Source: Rutidosis leptorrhynchoides
Taxonomy: Eukaryota; Streptophyta; Magnoliopsida; Asterales; Asteraceae
Assembly (NCBI RefSeq): GCF_046630445.1
Contig: NC_092333.1
Span: forward strand, 708,802,501-708,866,500
Length of the DNA stretch: 64,000 bases
Direction: 5' to 3'
Shown piece after piece: positions 14,695 through 27,016 of this stretch. The translations under genes were made by a program, and so were the position numbers. The notes under the pieces are model-generated. The model searched no databases, was not told the origin of the DNA, and saw only the letters and a list, made by a program, of their open reading frames with translations. How positions within the stretch are numbered: position 1 is the first letter of the stretch; each line of letters opens with the position of its first letter.

Positions 14695-15752
14695 ATGTCA
14701 ACTTATAACAGCAATCCAGACAAAATTTTTAATCAGATATAGTCTATTAGGATATAACAGATTCCATTTATTTAGTTGTTTAGTTTATATATATTTATAT
14801 TTTTTTAATAATACTCCGTAGTACTTTTAGTAAAGAAAAAAAAATAAACAAATAATAATACTGAAATATTATTAAATAACATACTAATACTGTTAATAGT
14901 AATTATCATAATAATAATAATATTTAGAATAATTATGCTAATAGTTAAAATAATGGTTTTAAATGATATTATTAATGATCACATAAGTAAATTGTATTAT
15001 TTATAATAATAATAATAATGATAGTATATATTAATAATAATGATTCTTAAATATAATACTAGTGATATCAAGTTACATGTTTCAATTATATATATAGGTA
15101 TATACATATATATTATATAATATTAATAATACAAATAATAATATTAATATTAATACAATAATGGGAGTAGTTCTAACAAAATTGATATAACAAATTATGA
15201 CTTTCAATCTCATGTGTATATACTATATATTAAATTAATAATACTGGTATCAATATTAGTAATAAAATAATATAATAACTATATTTTAATTTGTAATTAA
15301 GTTTAATATGATTATATTACATTTATTAATTATGTAATACTTATACTATATAATAACATATTCTGAATATTTAATATTTACATATATTATATTTATATTA
15401 CTATATTCATATGATATCAATTATGTACAGAATTCATATATATTTCTATATTTATTTTGATAACATCTTAATTATATGTATATTACTTAACATATTTAAT
15501 TCAAATGATTAAATGGTGTTATATTAATTTCAATTAATATATATTTATATTTATATTTACATATCTATATTTATTTTATATATATATTTTCACACAGTTG
15601 TTCGTGAATCGTCGGGAACAGTCGAAGGGTAATTGATTACATGAACACAGTTTCAAAGTTTTCTAGACTCAACATTACAGACTTTGCTTATCGTGTCGGA
15701 AACATATAAAGATTAAAGTTTAAATTTGGTCGGAAATTCCCGGGTCATCACA
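11895..15752 (-). repeat. LARD-1 5' LTR
   Basis: 3858 bp. In element sense it starts TGTGATGACCCGGG and ends GGGCGTTTCA. It carries a U5 hairpin (11971-11985), a 57-bp imperfect tandem repeat near 12430-12540, AT microsatellites (12970-13052 and 14606-14691) and an AAT microsatellite (about 13620-13745). The 11-mer GTTCGTGAATC (15600) faces its complement with one mismatch (12838). Apparent ORFs inside it are microsatellite translations. Confidence 0.9.
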
Positions 15753-16577
15753 TTTAACCTATCTCTGAATATACAATCCTTTTTATTAACACGAATTGGT
15801 TTGTCCCAAGAAAGTTTAATTACCTCAACAACACCTTCTCTAGTAACCCACTCGTTAAAAATTTTGAAGGGTTTCGGCCCAAAGTCGACTAATTTGTCCC
15901 TAAGAACTAATAGGCAGTGATCCAATTCTTTTCTATCCAATGCAACAATTGAAAGATCCTCCCAAAGATTTAGAAATTTATCATTGGCTAAGAAGCTGTC
16001 CAACTTGCTAAATTTCCTTCCATCACTAATACGAGTATATCTTCTACCATTGATTGGAATCTCAACTAAGTTATTTCGTGCAATAAATTCATTGAATCTC
16101 TTGGCACGAGTCTTATTGAAAATGAAATTGAGCCTATCCGAGTGAGTTCTTACTTTGTTAAAGTCACCACATAATAGACAAGCCGTATCCACACTACTAA
16201 TGGTGTCTTCTAACAATTTCCACAGTTCCTTCTTACCCGAATCACTATAAGGTCCGTAAATATTCACAATTACCGATTCCTTCCCGGATCTAAGCCACTT
16301 ACCTCTAATAGCTAAAAAGTAATTATTCCCCATCACGTTACTAACAGTAAACTTGCTGCTATCCCAAACAGTAAGTAACCCCCAGAGCTACCCACAGCAT
16401 CCCACTGTACAAACCCAAACTCGTTCGAACCCCACAAGGAATGAATCCATTTTCATCCAAATTCCTACACTTTGTTTCTTGAAAGGCTGCTATACATGGT
16501 TTCTTAACAAAACATATCCCTTTTACCAAACTGAATTTACCCACAAACCCTCCGACATTTAATGATATAATCTTCAT
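15753..16577 (-). pseudogene. LINE-1 ORF2 endonuclease domain, 5' part of ORF2
   Basis: Minus strand from ATG 16577. The product begins MKIISLNVGGF and shows the order of an L1-type apurinic endonuclease: the Asn of SLNV, the Glu of QETK, IYGPY, CGDFN, GRKFSKLDSFL and a C-terminal LDHCLLVL. Two frameshifts near 16350-16420 break it. The frame is then cut at 15752 by the LARD-1 insertion, so reverse transcriptase is absent from the window. In life it would nick target DNA for target-primed reverse transcription. Confidence 0.9.
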
Positions 16578-16613
16578 AGGAAAATAACACAGACGAAAAA
16601 ATAGGAACATAAC

Positions 16614-17647
16614 TTACTGATGGTTGAGGTCCGACCACCTCAGACCAATTTGCTCCCCGAATTCCCTAACCTCAACGTTGCTCAGCGAGTCTCCTGTTGA
16701 TCTCCCATTCGAATTAGACCTCACTTTCGAAGATTGATTTGGCAATTTCTTGTTCCACCCACATTCTTTGCATCTATAATTAACTCCTGCATCCGTTTTT
16801 AAACCACACCTCACCATGTCCTTTAGACGCCTGATTCTATACGAGGCTCTCCAGTTCCCCATGGTATGCCATTAGCATCTATCGCAGAAGGAAACTTAAC
16901 TATTTTCCCACTCTGGTGTGACGAATTATTAGATTTGCTCGACATCCTCTTTTTATCTTTTAATTTAACTGACCTAACCCCCTTCTTGATTTTGACTGAA
17001 TCGGCCTCATTGTTTTTTAGATTGGGTTTGTTTGTCGATGGGTTAGTTTTTCTCACGTTGTTATCACTTGGGCCATTAACTGAGTCAACCGGCCCAACAC
17101 CATCCGAGTTGTCCACATAGGTGTTAGGTATATTGGGTAATGGCCCAATAGGCCCAGTACCATCATGTGCTTCGTCAAACCCCACCTTATTGTTTAATTT
17201 GACTTTTCCCATCCTGTCACTTTTAACCGAATTATATCCGCCGTCTTTACCTGCTACTTTATAGGAAACTGGAGAGTCATAATTATTACTCCTCTTTTCT
17301 TCCACAAACTCATCGTCTTCCCCAAAAATATTGTTAATCCCAAAACACGCAGATGCTTGATCTTCTTCTTCCCTAACCTGATTCGGATTGGAGTTTCCGA
17401 AAACATTACCGGAATCCGGAACCTTACAGCCATCGGATCTCATACAATTAAAACCAGAATCTTCTTCCGGTTTACCGATGATATTTTCCTCCTCCAGCAA
17501 TCCCTCTTCATCGGTTCTTAACAATTCTTCATCATTAGAATAAATCTCATTATCAGATGAATAATCATCTGAGTCTTCATAATCGGAACTGTCTTCTGAA
17601 CAGGAACTTAGCCTGGTACCTTTATCTCTATCATTCAAATTCACCTC
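16614..17647 (-). pseudogene. LINE-1 ORF1, C-terminal part
   Basis: A low-complexity acidic and Asn/Ser-rich region (many DSS, DDYSS and EEE runs) followed by a basic segment (KIKKGVRSVKLKDKK). It then shifts frame near 16850 and ends REFGEQIGLRWSDLNHQ, a typical ending of plant LINE ORF1 just ahead of ORF2. The upstream continuation lies at 25909-26960, separated by LARD-2. ORF1 proteins of this class bind RNA. Confidence 0.75.
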
Positions 17648-17652
17648 AGGAA

Positions 17653-17702
17653 TGTCATACCCCGTCCTAATCCGTCCAGACAAATTAGGACGGGGTATGA
17701 CA
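17653..17702 (+). repeat. LARD-2 5' end: inverted U5 terminus
   Basis: 17653-17678 is the reverse complement of the last bases of the LARD-2 3' LTR (25877-25903, one mismatch at the inner end), and 17684-17702 repeats the last 19 bases of that LTR in direct orientation. The result is a short hairpin-like terminus beginning TGTCATACCCC. The target duplication directly abuts it. Confidence 0.85.
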
Positions 17703-17704
17703 TG

Positions 17705-17716
17705 TGGTATCAGAGC
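17705..17716 (+). promoter_or_regulatory. LARD-2 primer-binding site
   Basis: TGGTATCAGAGC two bases after the LTR terminus, complementary to initiator Met tRNA. The following 100 bases, with GCATTAGTGAGTCTGGACT at about 17773, are conserved in LARD-1, LARD-3 and TEK-2. Confidence 0.9.
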
Positions 17717-18141
17717 GGTGGTCTTAGCGAACTAGGTCTTGCATTAGTGTGTCTAACTGATAGACATTAGGATGCATTAGTGAGTCTGGACTTCGACCCT
17801 GTCTGCATGTCAAAAGTTTTGCTTATCATTTTTGTCAGAAATCATCTGCTTATCATCCTTAGGAAATTACCTGCTCATTATTCTTAGTCTAGACACGTTT
17901 TACTGTATTGACTGCATGAATAGTGTATAGACAAAATTCATATCTTAGCGTATTTGACAATTCATATCTTAGCGTATCTGTTACTGTAGACCTTGCCTGA
18001 TATCTCTCGCAAATTTTTTCGTAATTTAAGGGATCCTGGTACTATATATATCTATGCATATTATGCATTGAGAATACATCCAACTATCAATTGCTGTCAC
18101 TAAACTCTTCATACCAAAAAAATTTTCTGTGCTCGCGTAAG

Positions 18142-18648
18142 ATGGCCTCTACGAATCGACCACGTTCCTCTGACTCTGAAGACAGCGTGACAGGAGTACA
18201 CCAACCAATCAACTACCGTGATTACTGGATAAAATAGGGGTGGGTTCGTGACATACTCACCCCATGGAGAAGGGAAGAAGGTACTCCATATCATGAACTA
18301 AATCTACCACCTAAACTTGGAGTACTCGACCTGCTCACTGGAGAACCTGTTCGCAACACCGTTTATACCCTTTTTGCAAGAATTTTTCGTCTTGAGGCTA
18401 CCATTAACGAAACTAGAGAAGATATCCGACCTCTACCTCACACTGATAACCAACCAGGGTTAGTAGAAGAAGTTAAAGAACTCCGAGCTCGAGTGTTAAC
18501 TTTAGAGAGCACGGTACACAATTTGCAAACACCAGCAGTATCACCAACACCAGTAACATCACCAGCCTCAGCACCAACAGCACTAATACCACCAACAACA
18601 ACATCCGCGTCACCAGCTTCGACATCTCATTCTGTACCTCGAGTATAA
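18142..18648 (+). pseudogene. LARD-2 pre-gag coiled-coil protein with one nonsense codon
   Basis: ATG 18142 to TAA 18646-18648, 168 codons with a single in-frame TAG at 18235-18237. The aligned LARD-3 protein has Trp at that position (NWRWVR against K*GWVR), so the stop is explained by one TGG to TAG change. Conserved parts are WRREEGTPYH, LTGEPVRNTVYTLFAR, ELRARVLTLESTV and a tail of Pro/Ser/Thr/Ala repeats. A short coiled coil is likely at about residues 105-130. Function unknown. Confidence 0.65.
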
Positions 18649-18882
18649 TCATCGTTCAACGTATCGTTCTACATCAATTATCTTCGTTCTTCATGGCGAT
18701 TATGTAATCTCTAATGTTATAGAGATTATGTATTCTAGTTTTGACAGTAAACCAAATGAGCTTAATACTATATTAACTCATTAAATCCATGATTACATCT
18801 GAAGAAAATATATATGTAAGTATATTTTCACAAAGATTGTAATTAAAAATTCTTTCGTACAAACTGTAATGGTGAAAATATT

Positions 18883-18904
18883 TTAACGGGTAGGTAATAC
18901 CCGA
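18883..18904 (+). promoter_or_regulatory. Internal polypurine-tract-like site, LARD-2
   Basis: TTAACGGGTAGGTAATACCC followed by GAGG. The first 14 bases equal the end of this element's own 3' polypurine tract (21752-21765). CGGGTA and TACCCG can also pair as a small hairpin. Confidence 0.55.
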
Positions 18905-19319
18905 GGAATATTTAGATTTCACATTAATAGGTTACACTGTACATTCTTTGAATCTGATTCAACAATCACTTACTATCCTACTTACATCCACATATATACG
19001 TATCTGTTCACTGCAGAATAACCATTTTCATTCAAATCCATATTTGGATTTTGACCTATCAGAATCCAACAAGTGGCATAATGAAGAAAACATATGACAA
19101 AATAAAATTTGTTAGAAATAGACAAATTAACTATGAGAAATTTTGTTAAGAATCCACGCTAACTGTTCCTAGCTAACAGATCCTAGCTAACTGTTAATTC
19201 CGTATTACCTTTTATTTATCGCAATTTAATTATCGCAATTTATTTATCGCATTTTATTTATCGCAATTTTAATTCTCGCAATTTTATTTATCGTCATTTA
19301 ATTTCTGTTATTTATTTTA

Positions 19320-19580
19320 CGCACTTTAAATATCGGGACACGTATACAAGGTTTTGACATATCATATCGACGCATCTATATATATTATTTGGAATAACCA
19401 TAGACACTCTATATACAGTAATGATCGAGTTCTCTGTATAGGGTTTAGGTTGATTCTATAATAATATATATAATTTGAGTTGTGATCGAGTCTGAGACAT
19501 GTACACGGGTCACGATACGTATTAATTAATTCGAATACTGTATATTAAACTATATATGAATTATTGAGTTAGTGACTATG
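19320..19580 (+). repeat. LTR-like module inside LARD-2
   Basis: Same block as 9990-10260 (minus) and as part of the TEK-2 LTR near 55650-55890. By eye the central 70 bases differ from TEK-2 at about three positions. Non-coding. Confidence 0.7.
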
Positions 19581-20258
19581 GACAGCCAAGATTGAACAAT
19601 TAAAATGAATTAAAATATTGATTATAACATATGAAACTAAACAATTCTTCAAGTTTGCCACTTGATTTCATCTTAAACCTCATTTGTATCTTGACGATTA
19701 CAATCTGCGTTCAAACCTTTCGTAATTCTTGAAAACACCTTAATCGAGAGGATGAACCAACCGCACTTCATCTACGTAAGAAGAGATTGATGCATATAGT
19801 TATGCACTTGAAAACTCTCGGAACCTGAGTAAATGTTTAACACGTATCTGTGAAAATTCCTTTAGTATTATTATTACCCAAAATAACTTGATTTATATGA
19901 ATGCTCTTTTATTGTTACCGGGGAACCTTTTATATTTCACCATATTACCAGCAGACGTACCAGCAACCTTGTTACTTCTTGACTTAAATCTCTCTGATAA
20001 ATCATTATATTTATTCATTGAAACCCTATCATATACTCATCCGCATCTTGTAAACAGAACTGACATACCAATTACAGGGAATCAGTAATCAGTACTTTGA
20101 AAACTCACAGTATATCTACATCAACAGTTATATGTATAACATTCATCTCTTAGAATTATGATCTTTTATTCTGAAATTCTGAAAAGCACTCAGTCTACAA
20201 ATCAATACTCTGAATGTTGAAAAAGCTGAATGAAGCAGCAGAAACCGTAGACAACCAA

Positions 20259-20551
20259 ATGACCTTAATCATCGGAAGTTTGATGATAAAGAATAGTATG
20301 TTGGAAAAGCTCAGAAAAAGTTTGAAACAGAAAAACTGATTGAGCAAACTACGAAGGAGTCTCTGAACAAATCACAAGGACTAAACTTGTACATTAAGAA
20401 TCCTGATGATTCTGTTTCTGATGAAATCTTTAGCGAATACCTTGCTTCTGACTCCAAACTCTTGCGGATAAATTTTCTTCACCATCCTTCGATATTAGAA
20501 ATTCCAAGATATCATCGTATCTTTCATTATAAATATCCTCCATATTTCTGA
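20259..20551 (+). pseudogene. LARD-2 second sense peptide, frameshifted
   Basis: Starts MTLIIGSLMIKNSM, shifts frame after about 20 codons, then reads TTKESLNKSQGLNLY and SDEIFSEYLASDSK. Homologous to the LARD-1 frame at 1356-1156 and to decayed sequence in LARD-3. Product unknown. Confidence 0.35.
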
Positions 20552-21151
20552 AGATATATTTATACCTATTCTTATCTGAAATCATTAATCTATTCGTGCT
20601 ATCGGTGTTACATCATATAGAAACTGTTAGTTTCTATATTCTGTAAACTTTCGAGCTTAAAATATGAATGTTATTGAAGTAATGTTGGTAACTGATGCAT
20701 GAGTTAGTATAATATAATGACACTTGATCAATGTGATTATATTACAGTAAGTCATGCTGAGTTTCTAATGGGACGTGATGATTCACAGATCATAACATCA
20801 TCATGTGCCATGTTACATAACTCTTTCATTCTGCTTAACTTCTGAACATATCAAGAAAATATATTCTTGATAGTTCTATTCTCAGTGATTCAGGTAATTT
20901 GACAAAACAAATCGTGATACTACCTTTCCTTTCTACCTTGTATATTATGATAATTCGAAACTCCATACCTATGAATTTTGGACCATTACTTGCGAAAAGT
21001 AAACAAAAGCATGAAGCTCCAAAATAGAAAGGGGGTATAAATCGCAGCAAATAAGAGAGCGCATTAACTGTGGATGACAATAATTATAGGAGACAGAAGC
21101 AGGGACATTAAAATATAAGGGAAGATATAAAATCCAACAACAACGCAGAAA

Positions 21152-21325
21152 TTACAAACCATGGATATTAATACGAATAGCAATATAAAGACACGGTATA
21201 ATTAAGAATAGTATCACCCCAAGGTAATAGTAGAAGTAAACATATTCTTCTGATGGAAGATTGAAAAGAAGGATGACAGAAATAATAATTAGGAAAATAT
21301 TAGGGATTAGAACTGGACTAAGCAT
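21152..21325 (-). CDS. Small hydrophobic ORF, antisense to LARD-2 (57 aa)
   Basis: Minus strand, ATG at 21325-21323, TAA at 21154-21152. The product starts MLSPVLIP, has two hydrophobic segments separated by LPSEEYV, and ends RINIHGL. It is the same length as the LARD-1 copy and about 440 bases from the 3' LTR. Many differences from the other copies are conservative or silent. No recognised family. Confidence 0.5.
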   Translation of the reverse strand: MLSPVLIPNIFLIIISVILLFNLPSEEYVYFYYYLGVILFLIIPCLYIAIRINIHGL

Positions 21326-21730
21326 TTTTACAATCTTTTGGATGTATGAACTAAGAAAGAAAGTATAGGAATGGTGAGAATAATGGAACGGAAGAGCTTA
21401 ATTTATAATGGAAATATCAGACAGAGTAATCAAGGCAGATCACCGTATTTAATTATAGAGATCTTAATTTCCTTACTCGTCGAAGAATCAAATCTTTTAG
21501 ATTTCGAAGATTTTCTTTAAATCCCTTGAATTCCGAAATTCAACCCTGACTCTGTCAAAAGTTAAGATGAATCTTTACTTTCCTATTTCACTCTTTGGTG
21601 ATAGCTTCATTCGTACTCTTCGAATAATCGAATTATTATTATCCATATTACTCAATGATGATAAAACTCAAGTTATCAACTCATATTCGTCATGAAAACA
21701 TTTTTATTGTTAGCCATGACCACCTCACTC

Positions 21731-21766
21731 AAATTTCGGGACGAAATTTTTTTAACGGGTAGGTAC
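21731..21766 (+). promoter_or_regulatory. LARD-2 3' polypurine tract
   Basis: AAATTTCGGGACGAAATTT followed by a T run and TTAACGGGTAGGTAC directly before the LTR. The same arrangement precedes the LTR in LARD-3 (37633-37598) and TEK-3 (62338-62302). The palindromic AAATTTCGGGACGAAATTT is a constant feature. Confidence 0.8.
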
Positions 21767-22275
21767 TGTGACGACCCGAAAATTTCCGACCAAATTTAAA
21801 CTTTATATTTGTTTGATTTCGACATAATAAGCAAAGTCTGTAAAGTTGAGTCTCAAAAAGTTTGAACTATTTTCATATATTCATGTGACCTTTGACTGTT
21901 CCCGATGATTCACGAACCATTGCTTGTAAATATGTGGATATACATAAATATGTGTATATATAAATATATGTATAATATATATAATAACATGAACATTAAT
22001 AAACTATTATGTACATTTGTTGTTATAAATAAATATGTAAAATAAAATACATTGTAATAAAAACTATTATTTTATATATAATATATGTATATTTCTAGTA
22101 TATATATTTTGTTATATTTAATTTAATTATTTAATATATATTTATTTGCGTAGTAAATTTTGTTATTTAAAACTGTTTATATATATACATATTGTATATT
22201 AAATATAATTAATTTTGAGCTCAAATGGTAAATGTCTGTAACTTTCGGTTGACGTTTAATTATTTTTAAAATAGG

Positions 22276-22278
<3 letters not shown>

Positions 22279-22364
<86 letters not shown>

Positions 22365-22790
22365 GTTTTAAAATAAAAGTTGGTCCAAAATTTTATTAAA
22401 AAGATAATAGTTTTGATAAATATTTTTTTTACCTTTTCAATCTAAGTTTTTGTACTCCGTACATATAAATTGGAACAGAAAATAAATAATCATTGAATCT
22501 TTTTGATCAGGTTTCAAACAGGTAATGACTGAAATAAATAAATGGACTTAATTTTAAAATATGGGATTTTTCTGAATTAAATTATCCGTAACTGTTTAGC
22601 AATGGACACACCCCGTGAAAACTGTCGGTAGTATACCAACAAATTAACTCACGAGATTTGTTTAGGATACTGTGTTTGATTTTCAATCCCACTCTCAATT
22701 ATATAAGTAATATAATATTATTAATGTTAAATTATTAATTATATTTTACTGTATTTATGTTATTGTATGTATCGATCTATCTATTTGATT

Positions 22791-22855
<65 letters not shown>

Positions 22856-24328
22856 GCATACATATACACAGACAAGGATCACCAACCCATCACTACCCTC
22901 GTCTATTGAAAACCACCATCGAACATAAACTTACATCACCACCGTACTTCTTCATACGCCCCACTACACGTGAACATAATTTCTCAAGTCTATTTGGCTT
23001 CGAGTGATCACTTACTAGCTCCATGAAAACTGGTTCGTGACCCATTCGCCTTATACAGGATTACTTACTAGTTACATTAATTAACCGATCTTCGATATAA
23101 CACCTTAACTCATCAATAAAACACTAACATACATATATATGCAGAGAAATATATCCCACCATGTTCATAATCCTCACCATTACCATCTTCAACCTACAAG
23201 CCATCACCGTTCACCATTACATACCACCCTACAATCGACACCACATCGAACCCAAAACCCACAACCTTGCTCGACTTTGTTTTATTTCTGTCTTGTTGCG
23301 ATATTTAAACCACCACCACCGTTAATCTATTATAACGTTTCGGTTCAAAACCACCATCCTGATTCACCCTACACCACCATCCTCAAACATCACTTGATCA
23401 CCTCCTTTATTTACTAACTCCTGCGAACTGTTGCTGCATCTTCTTGCTCGAACAATACAAAAAAAATCAGACCCAGGAAGCATGGAGAGACCTACTATTG
23501 ACGAACAAGAACTCCGACACAAACCATCATCTATATTTTCTGTCTACCTCCATAATCACCATCGTCAAACCCATGAACCTACATGTTTGATGAAACACTA
23601 GTCATCATCTTTTTTGATCACTATCATCAAACATCACTCAAGAAGCCTGCTACTGTTCGATCACTATATATATATATATTTATATATATTTTTTTCTTCA
23701 ATCGATGCCCAAAGAACCGAAACTCTACTATTGCAACGGTGGTTATATTTTCTATTTTTCTGTTATAATGAGTAAGGAAGAAGATGAATTGTGATTACTC
23801 AATGATCTCTTAATTCATGTTCGAATATGGTGATGACGAGGTGAAAAAGATGATGATTTTATATTGAAGATTGTTATGATTTTATGATGATGATCATGAA
23901 GGTGATCGAGTTTGGGAATAAAGATGATGATGAATTCATGATTGTAAGAATAATGATGATCGACCGAATAAAACCCAGCTGCTATTATGCAATTGCTTTG
24001 ATATATTTCACTAACAGTAAATTTTATAACCTAATGGACTGGTTTGCTAGATTGGGCCATCATAATCTAGTTGGGCCATGTTTATTGATGGGCTTGTATA
24101 AATGTTTCTTGGGCTTCAGGCGATTAAATTGTGGAAGAAGAAAAGAGGAACGTTAATACGGATTATAAATATTTATGGTGTTAATAAAACAGAAACGGTA
24201 TTACAGAGGAATGGTTTGAGGTGTTTGTGGGTGAGCGAGAGGTCTCGAGTTCGAATCCGGTCTGAGGCATTTTTTTTTAAAAAGCTTTTAAAGGTAGTTT
24301 ATTTATACTCATTAATATTATCATTATA

Positions 24329-24411
<83 letters not shown>

Positions 24412-24929
24412 GAAAATATTAAGGATGATAATAAAATGATATAAATCTGTGGTATTTTTCATTTAAGTATAACTGTATATACTATAAGATTAATAATTAT
24501 GATTGTAGTTAAAGAATGAAAATAATAAGTATATAGGTATGCTTATGGACATAAAGAAGTTTATAAAAATAATATGGTTATGATTACGATCTCGATCATG
24601 AGCTTAATAATAAATAGGAATGAAGTTATAGTTGTTGTAATTATAAGTATGAAACTAATTATGATTTAAATATGATTATTTATATTATAATGAGTGTTAT
24701 TAATATGTAATTACAAAAAAAATCATTATGATAAGTATCATTAATCGAAGAAATTATATTTTACAGTTATTATTATAAATATCATTATTTTTATCAATAA
24801 CATAATTATTAACAATAATATATATACTTATAAAAATATATTTAAAACATATAATATAAAAAAATTTCCAGTTTTATATACAAAATGAATATATGAGACG
24901 TATATATACTATTAATGTAAAAATGTATG

Positions 24930-25001
<72 letters not shown>
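22279..25001. repeat. AT and ATT microsatellites of LARD-2 LTR
   Basis: (AT)n at 22279-22361, 22796-22853 and 24934-25001, and (ATT)n at 24329-24407. Similar runs occupy comparable places in the LARD-1 LTR (12970, 13620 and 14606). Poly-I and IYIY frames across them are artefacts. Confidence 0.95.
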
Positions 25002-25003
<2 letters not shown>

Positions 25004-25322
25004 GATTACGATTATGTGTATTAATAAATATCCAAATAATATAGGTTCGTGAATCTGAGGCCAACCCTGCATTGTTCAATATCGTCATATGTATTTTTTA
25101 CTACAAAATACAATATTGTGAGTTCATTTACTCCCTTTTACTCTTTATATTTTTGGGACTGAGAATACATGCGCTATTTTTACAACTGCTTTATTAAATG
25201 TTTTTGAAATATATTTTGAACTGCGAATACATGAAATGCTTTTATAAATGTTTGATGAGATAGACACAAGCAAAACATTCCTCGAATAAATTATTATGCA
25301 TACAGAAGTTCTGCGGATTATT

Positions 25323-25477
25323 ATTGAATTATGTGGACATGATAATTGCCACCATTGAATTATGTGAACATGATAATTGCCACCATTGAATTATGTGGAC
25401 ATGATAATTGCCACCATTGAATTATGTGGACATGATAATTGTCACCATTAAATTATGTGGACATGATAATTGCCACC
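25323..25477 (+). repeat. Five 31-bp tandem repeats in LARD-2 LTR
   Basis: Unit ATTGAATTATGTGGACATGA plus 11 bases, five times with four substitutions. Each unit can form a weak ATTAT...ATAAT hairpin. Three separate hairpins follow, with stems TACACA/TGTGTA and GTACAC/GTGTAC (twice). Confidence 0.9.
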
Positions 25478-25908
25478 AATTGATGTGAATGTTATGTATC
25501 GAGAGAATGATTTTTATACACAGGTTATGTGTATTATATTTTGTACACGAGATATGTGTACGGTTACTAAGATTTATGAAAAAGGATTTCGTACACGAGA
25601 AAGGTGTACTGTATTTAAAAGATATAGCATGTACATTACAGGTGGGTATAGGATTCGGGCCCATTTGTACCATGCATCATTTAAATCTTGTGGTCTATCA
25701 AAATGATGAATTTTATTGTTTTATGATAAACCTATGAACTCACCAACCTTTTGGTTGACACTTGAAAGCATGTTTATTCTCATGTATGAAAGAAATCTTC
25801 CGCTGTGCATTTTCTCATTGTAAAGACATTATTTGGAGTCGATCATCGCAATGGAACCAGATGTTGGTGACTTCGTCCGGACGGATTAGGACGGGGTATG
25901 ACAAGGAA

Positions 25909-26960
25909 ACTCCTCTGAACACTCTTCATCCTCTTCTTAAACATTGATAAAGTAATGAATGGATTTATGCTTAAGTTTAAGCCAATCATTGACCACATCC
26001 GGATTAAACAACTTAACATGCACCCTCCCATAGTTCAACCACTGATTCCCTTTCAAGGAGCAATTCTCCATCTCGTAAACGACCCCCACCATTCACCAAT
26101 GGACATGAAGGCCTTTTCTATCCAACAGTGAGGTGGAATGCCCGAAATTTTAAGCCATGCCATTCGACCTTCAGCCCAACTATCTTCATCCCATTTGTTG
26201 ATTTTGGTAATCTATCTTCTCAATGGGTGTGTCGTTTGATTGAGCACCTCATTCACAGTTTCAGATGACTCAAATATCAACATAATGCTCAGACCTCCAA
26301 GGAATTTGGCATGCGTGTTAATGAATCCACCATTTTTAAGAATTGTATCTAGGTTTCGCAGAATATCCCACGTCAATGTTTCACATACGATGGCCTTTTG
26401 AAGTACTTCACTGTTAGAGGTATTATCCTCCAGAACAATGACCTTTTCCTTCTTGAGATTCACCTCTTCTTCTCCGCAATTTTCTTTGGCTCTTTTGTTC
26501 CTAAGTTTATCTCTCAGTCATATGCGTTGTCCACCACCTCATAGAATCTTCTACCATCTTGAAACTGGTTGAACTTTGGAACCTCCCCATGGTGTTTAGG
26601 TTGAGGTCCAGATTGTTGTTGTTTGTTGTTCCCAGTAGTAGGTTTTGCTTTAGGGTTTCTTTCAGTTGCCTTAAAGACTTTGATTTGCCTTTCATTGAAT
26701 CTGATCGCTTCAAGTGTTCTCAACATCATATCAGCATCCTGCACACCTGCGAATCTGACAAAGGCGAATCGACCGCCATCACAAAGTCTCTTGGTTGCAA
26801 TATACACATCTCGCACCATTCCATAAGGTTTGAATCCATTCCATAAATCGACCACCTTTCAATCCTCCAGAAAATTGAAGAACATGAACGAAGTGAGTTG
26901 GTTGTTGCCTGACCACTTGGAATCGCGCCTATAGTCACCGTTGTATCCGTCCCTAACCCT
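25909..26960 (-). pseudogene. LINE-1 ORF1, N-terminal part with RRM
   Basis: Minus strand. An RNA-recognition-motif region at about 26880-26690 reads FKPYGMVRDVYIATKR and GGRFAFVRFAG, matching RNP2/RNP1 of plant LINE ORF1. It is followed by a Gln/Asn-rich linker, then WDILRNLDTIL and GGLSIMLIFES, then WLKISGIPPHCW. At least one nonsense codon precedes the RRM (Trp to stop by position) and several frameshifts follow. LARD-2 is inserted at its downstream end, and the protein continues at 17647. Confidence 0.85.
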
Positions 26961-26983
26961 AGCCGTGCCTGCCCTTACCGGAT

Positions 26984-27016
<33 letters not shown>

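Larger units (their letters stand above)
17653..25903 (+). mobile_element. LARD-2, non-autonomous element with a collapsed 5' LTR
   Basis: The primer site at 17705, internal DNA to 21766, and a full 3' LTR 21767-25903 are flanked by a perfect AGGAA duplication (17648-17652 and 25904-25908) inside LINE-1 ORF1. Instead of a 4.1-kb 5' LTR there are only about 50 bases (17653-17702). The internal part has no gag or pol and aligns with LARD-1 and LARD-3. Confidence 0.9.
21767..25903 (+). repeat. LARD-2 3' LTR
   Basis: 4137 bp, starting TGTGACGACCCG and ending GGGTATGACA. It contains AT microsatellites (22279-22361, 22796-22853 and 24934-25001), an ATT microsatellite (24329-24407), five 31-bp tandem repeats (25323-25477) and three short hairpins (25517-25609). 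GATTCACGAAC (21907) and GTTCGTGAATC (25045) face each other. It lacks the U5 hairpin of its relatives, owing to a deletion near the end. Short ORFs at 23.1-24.3 kb show no recognisable domain. Confidence 0.9.

Noticed and set aside
16823-17683. LINE-1 ORF1 starting in the LARD-2 terminus
   Set aside because: The first codons (TTG start, SGRIRTGYD) come from the inserted LTR end. The true protein continues from 25909.
23139-24329. Series of short ORFs in the LARD-2 LTR
   Set aside because: They lie in LTR sequence and have no counterpart in the LARD-1 LTR or recognisable domain.
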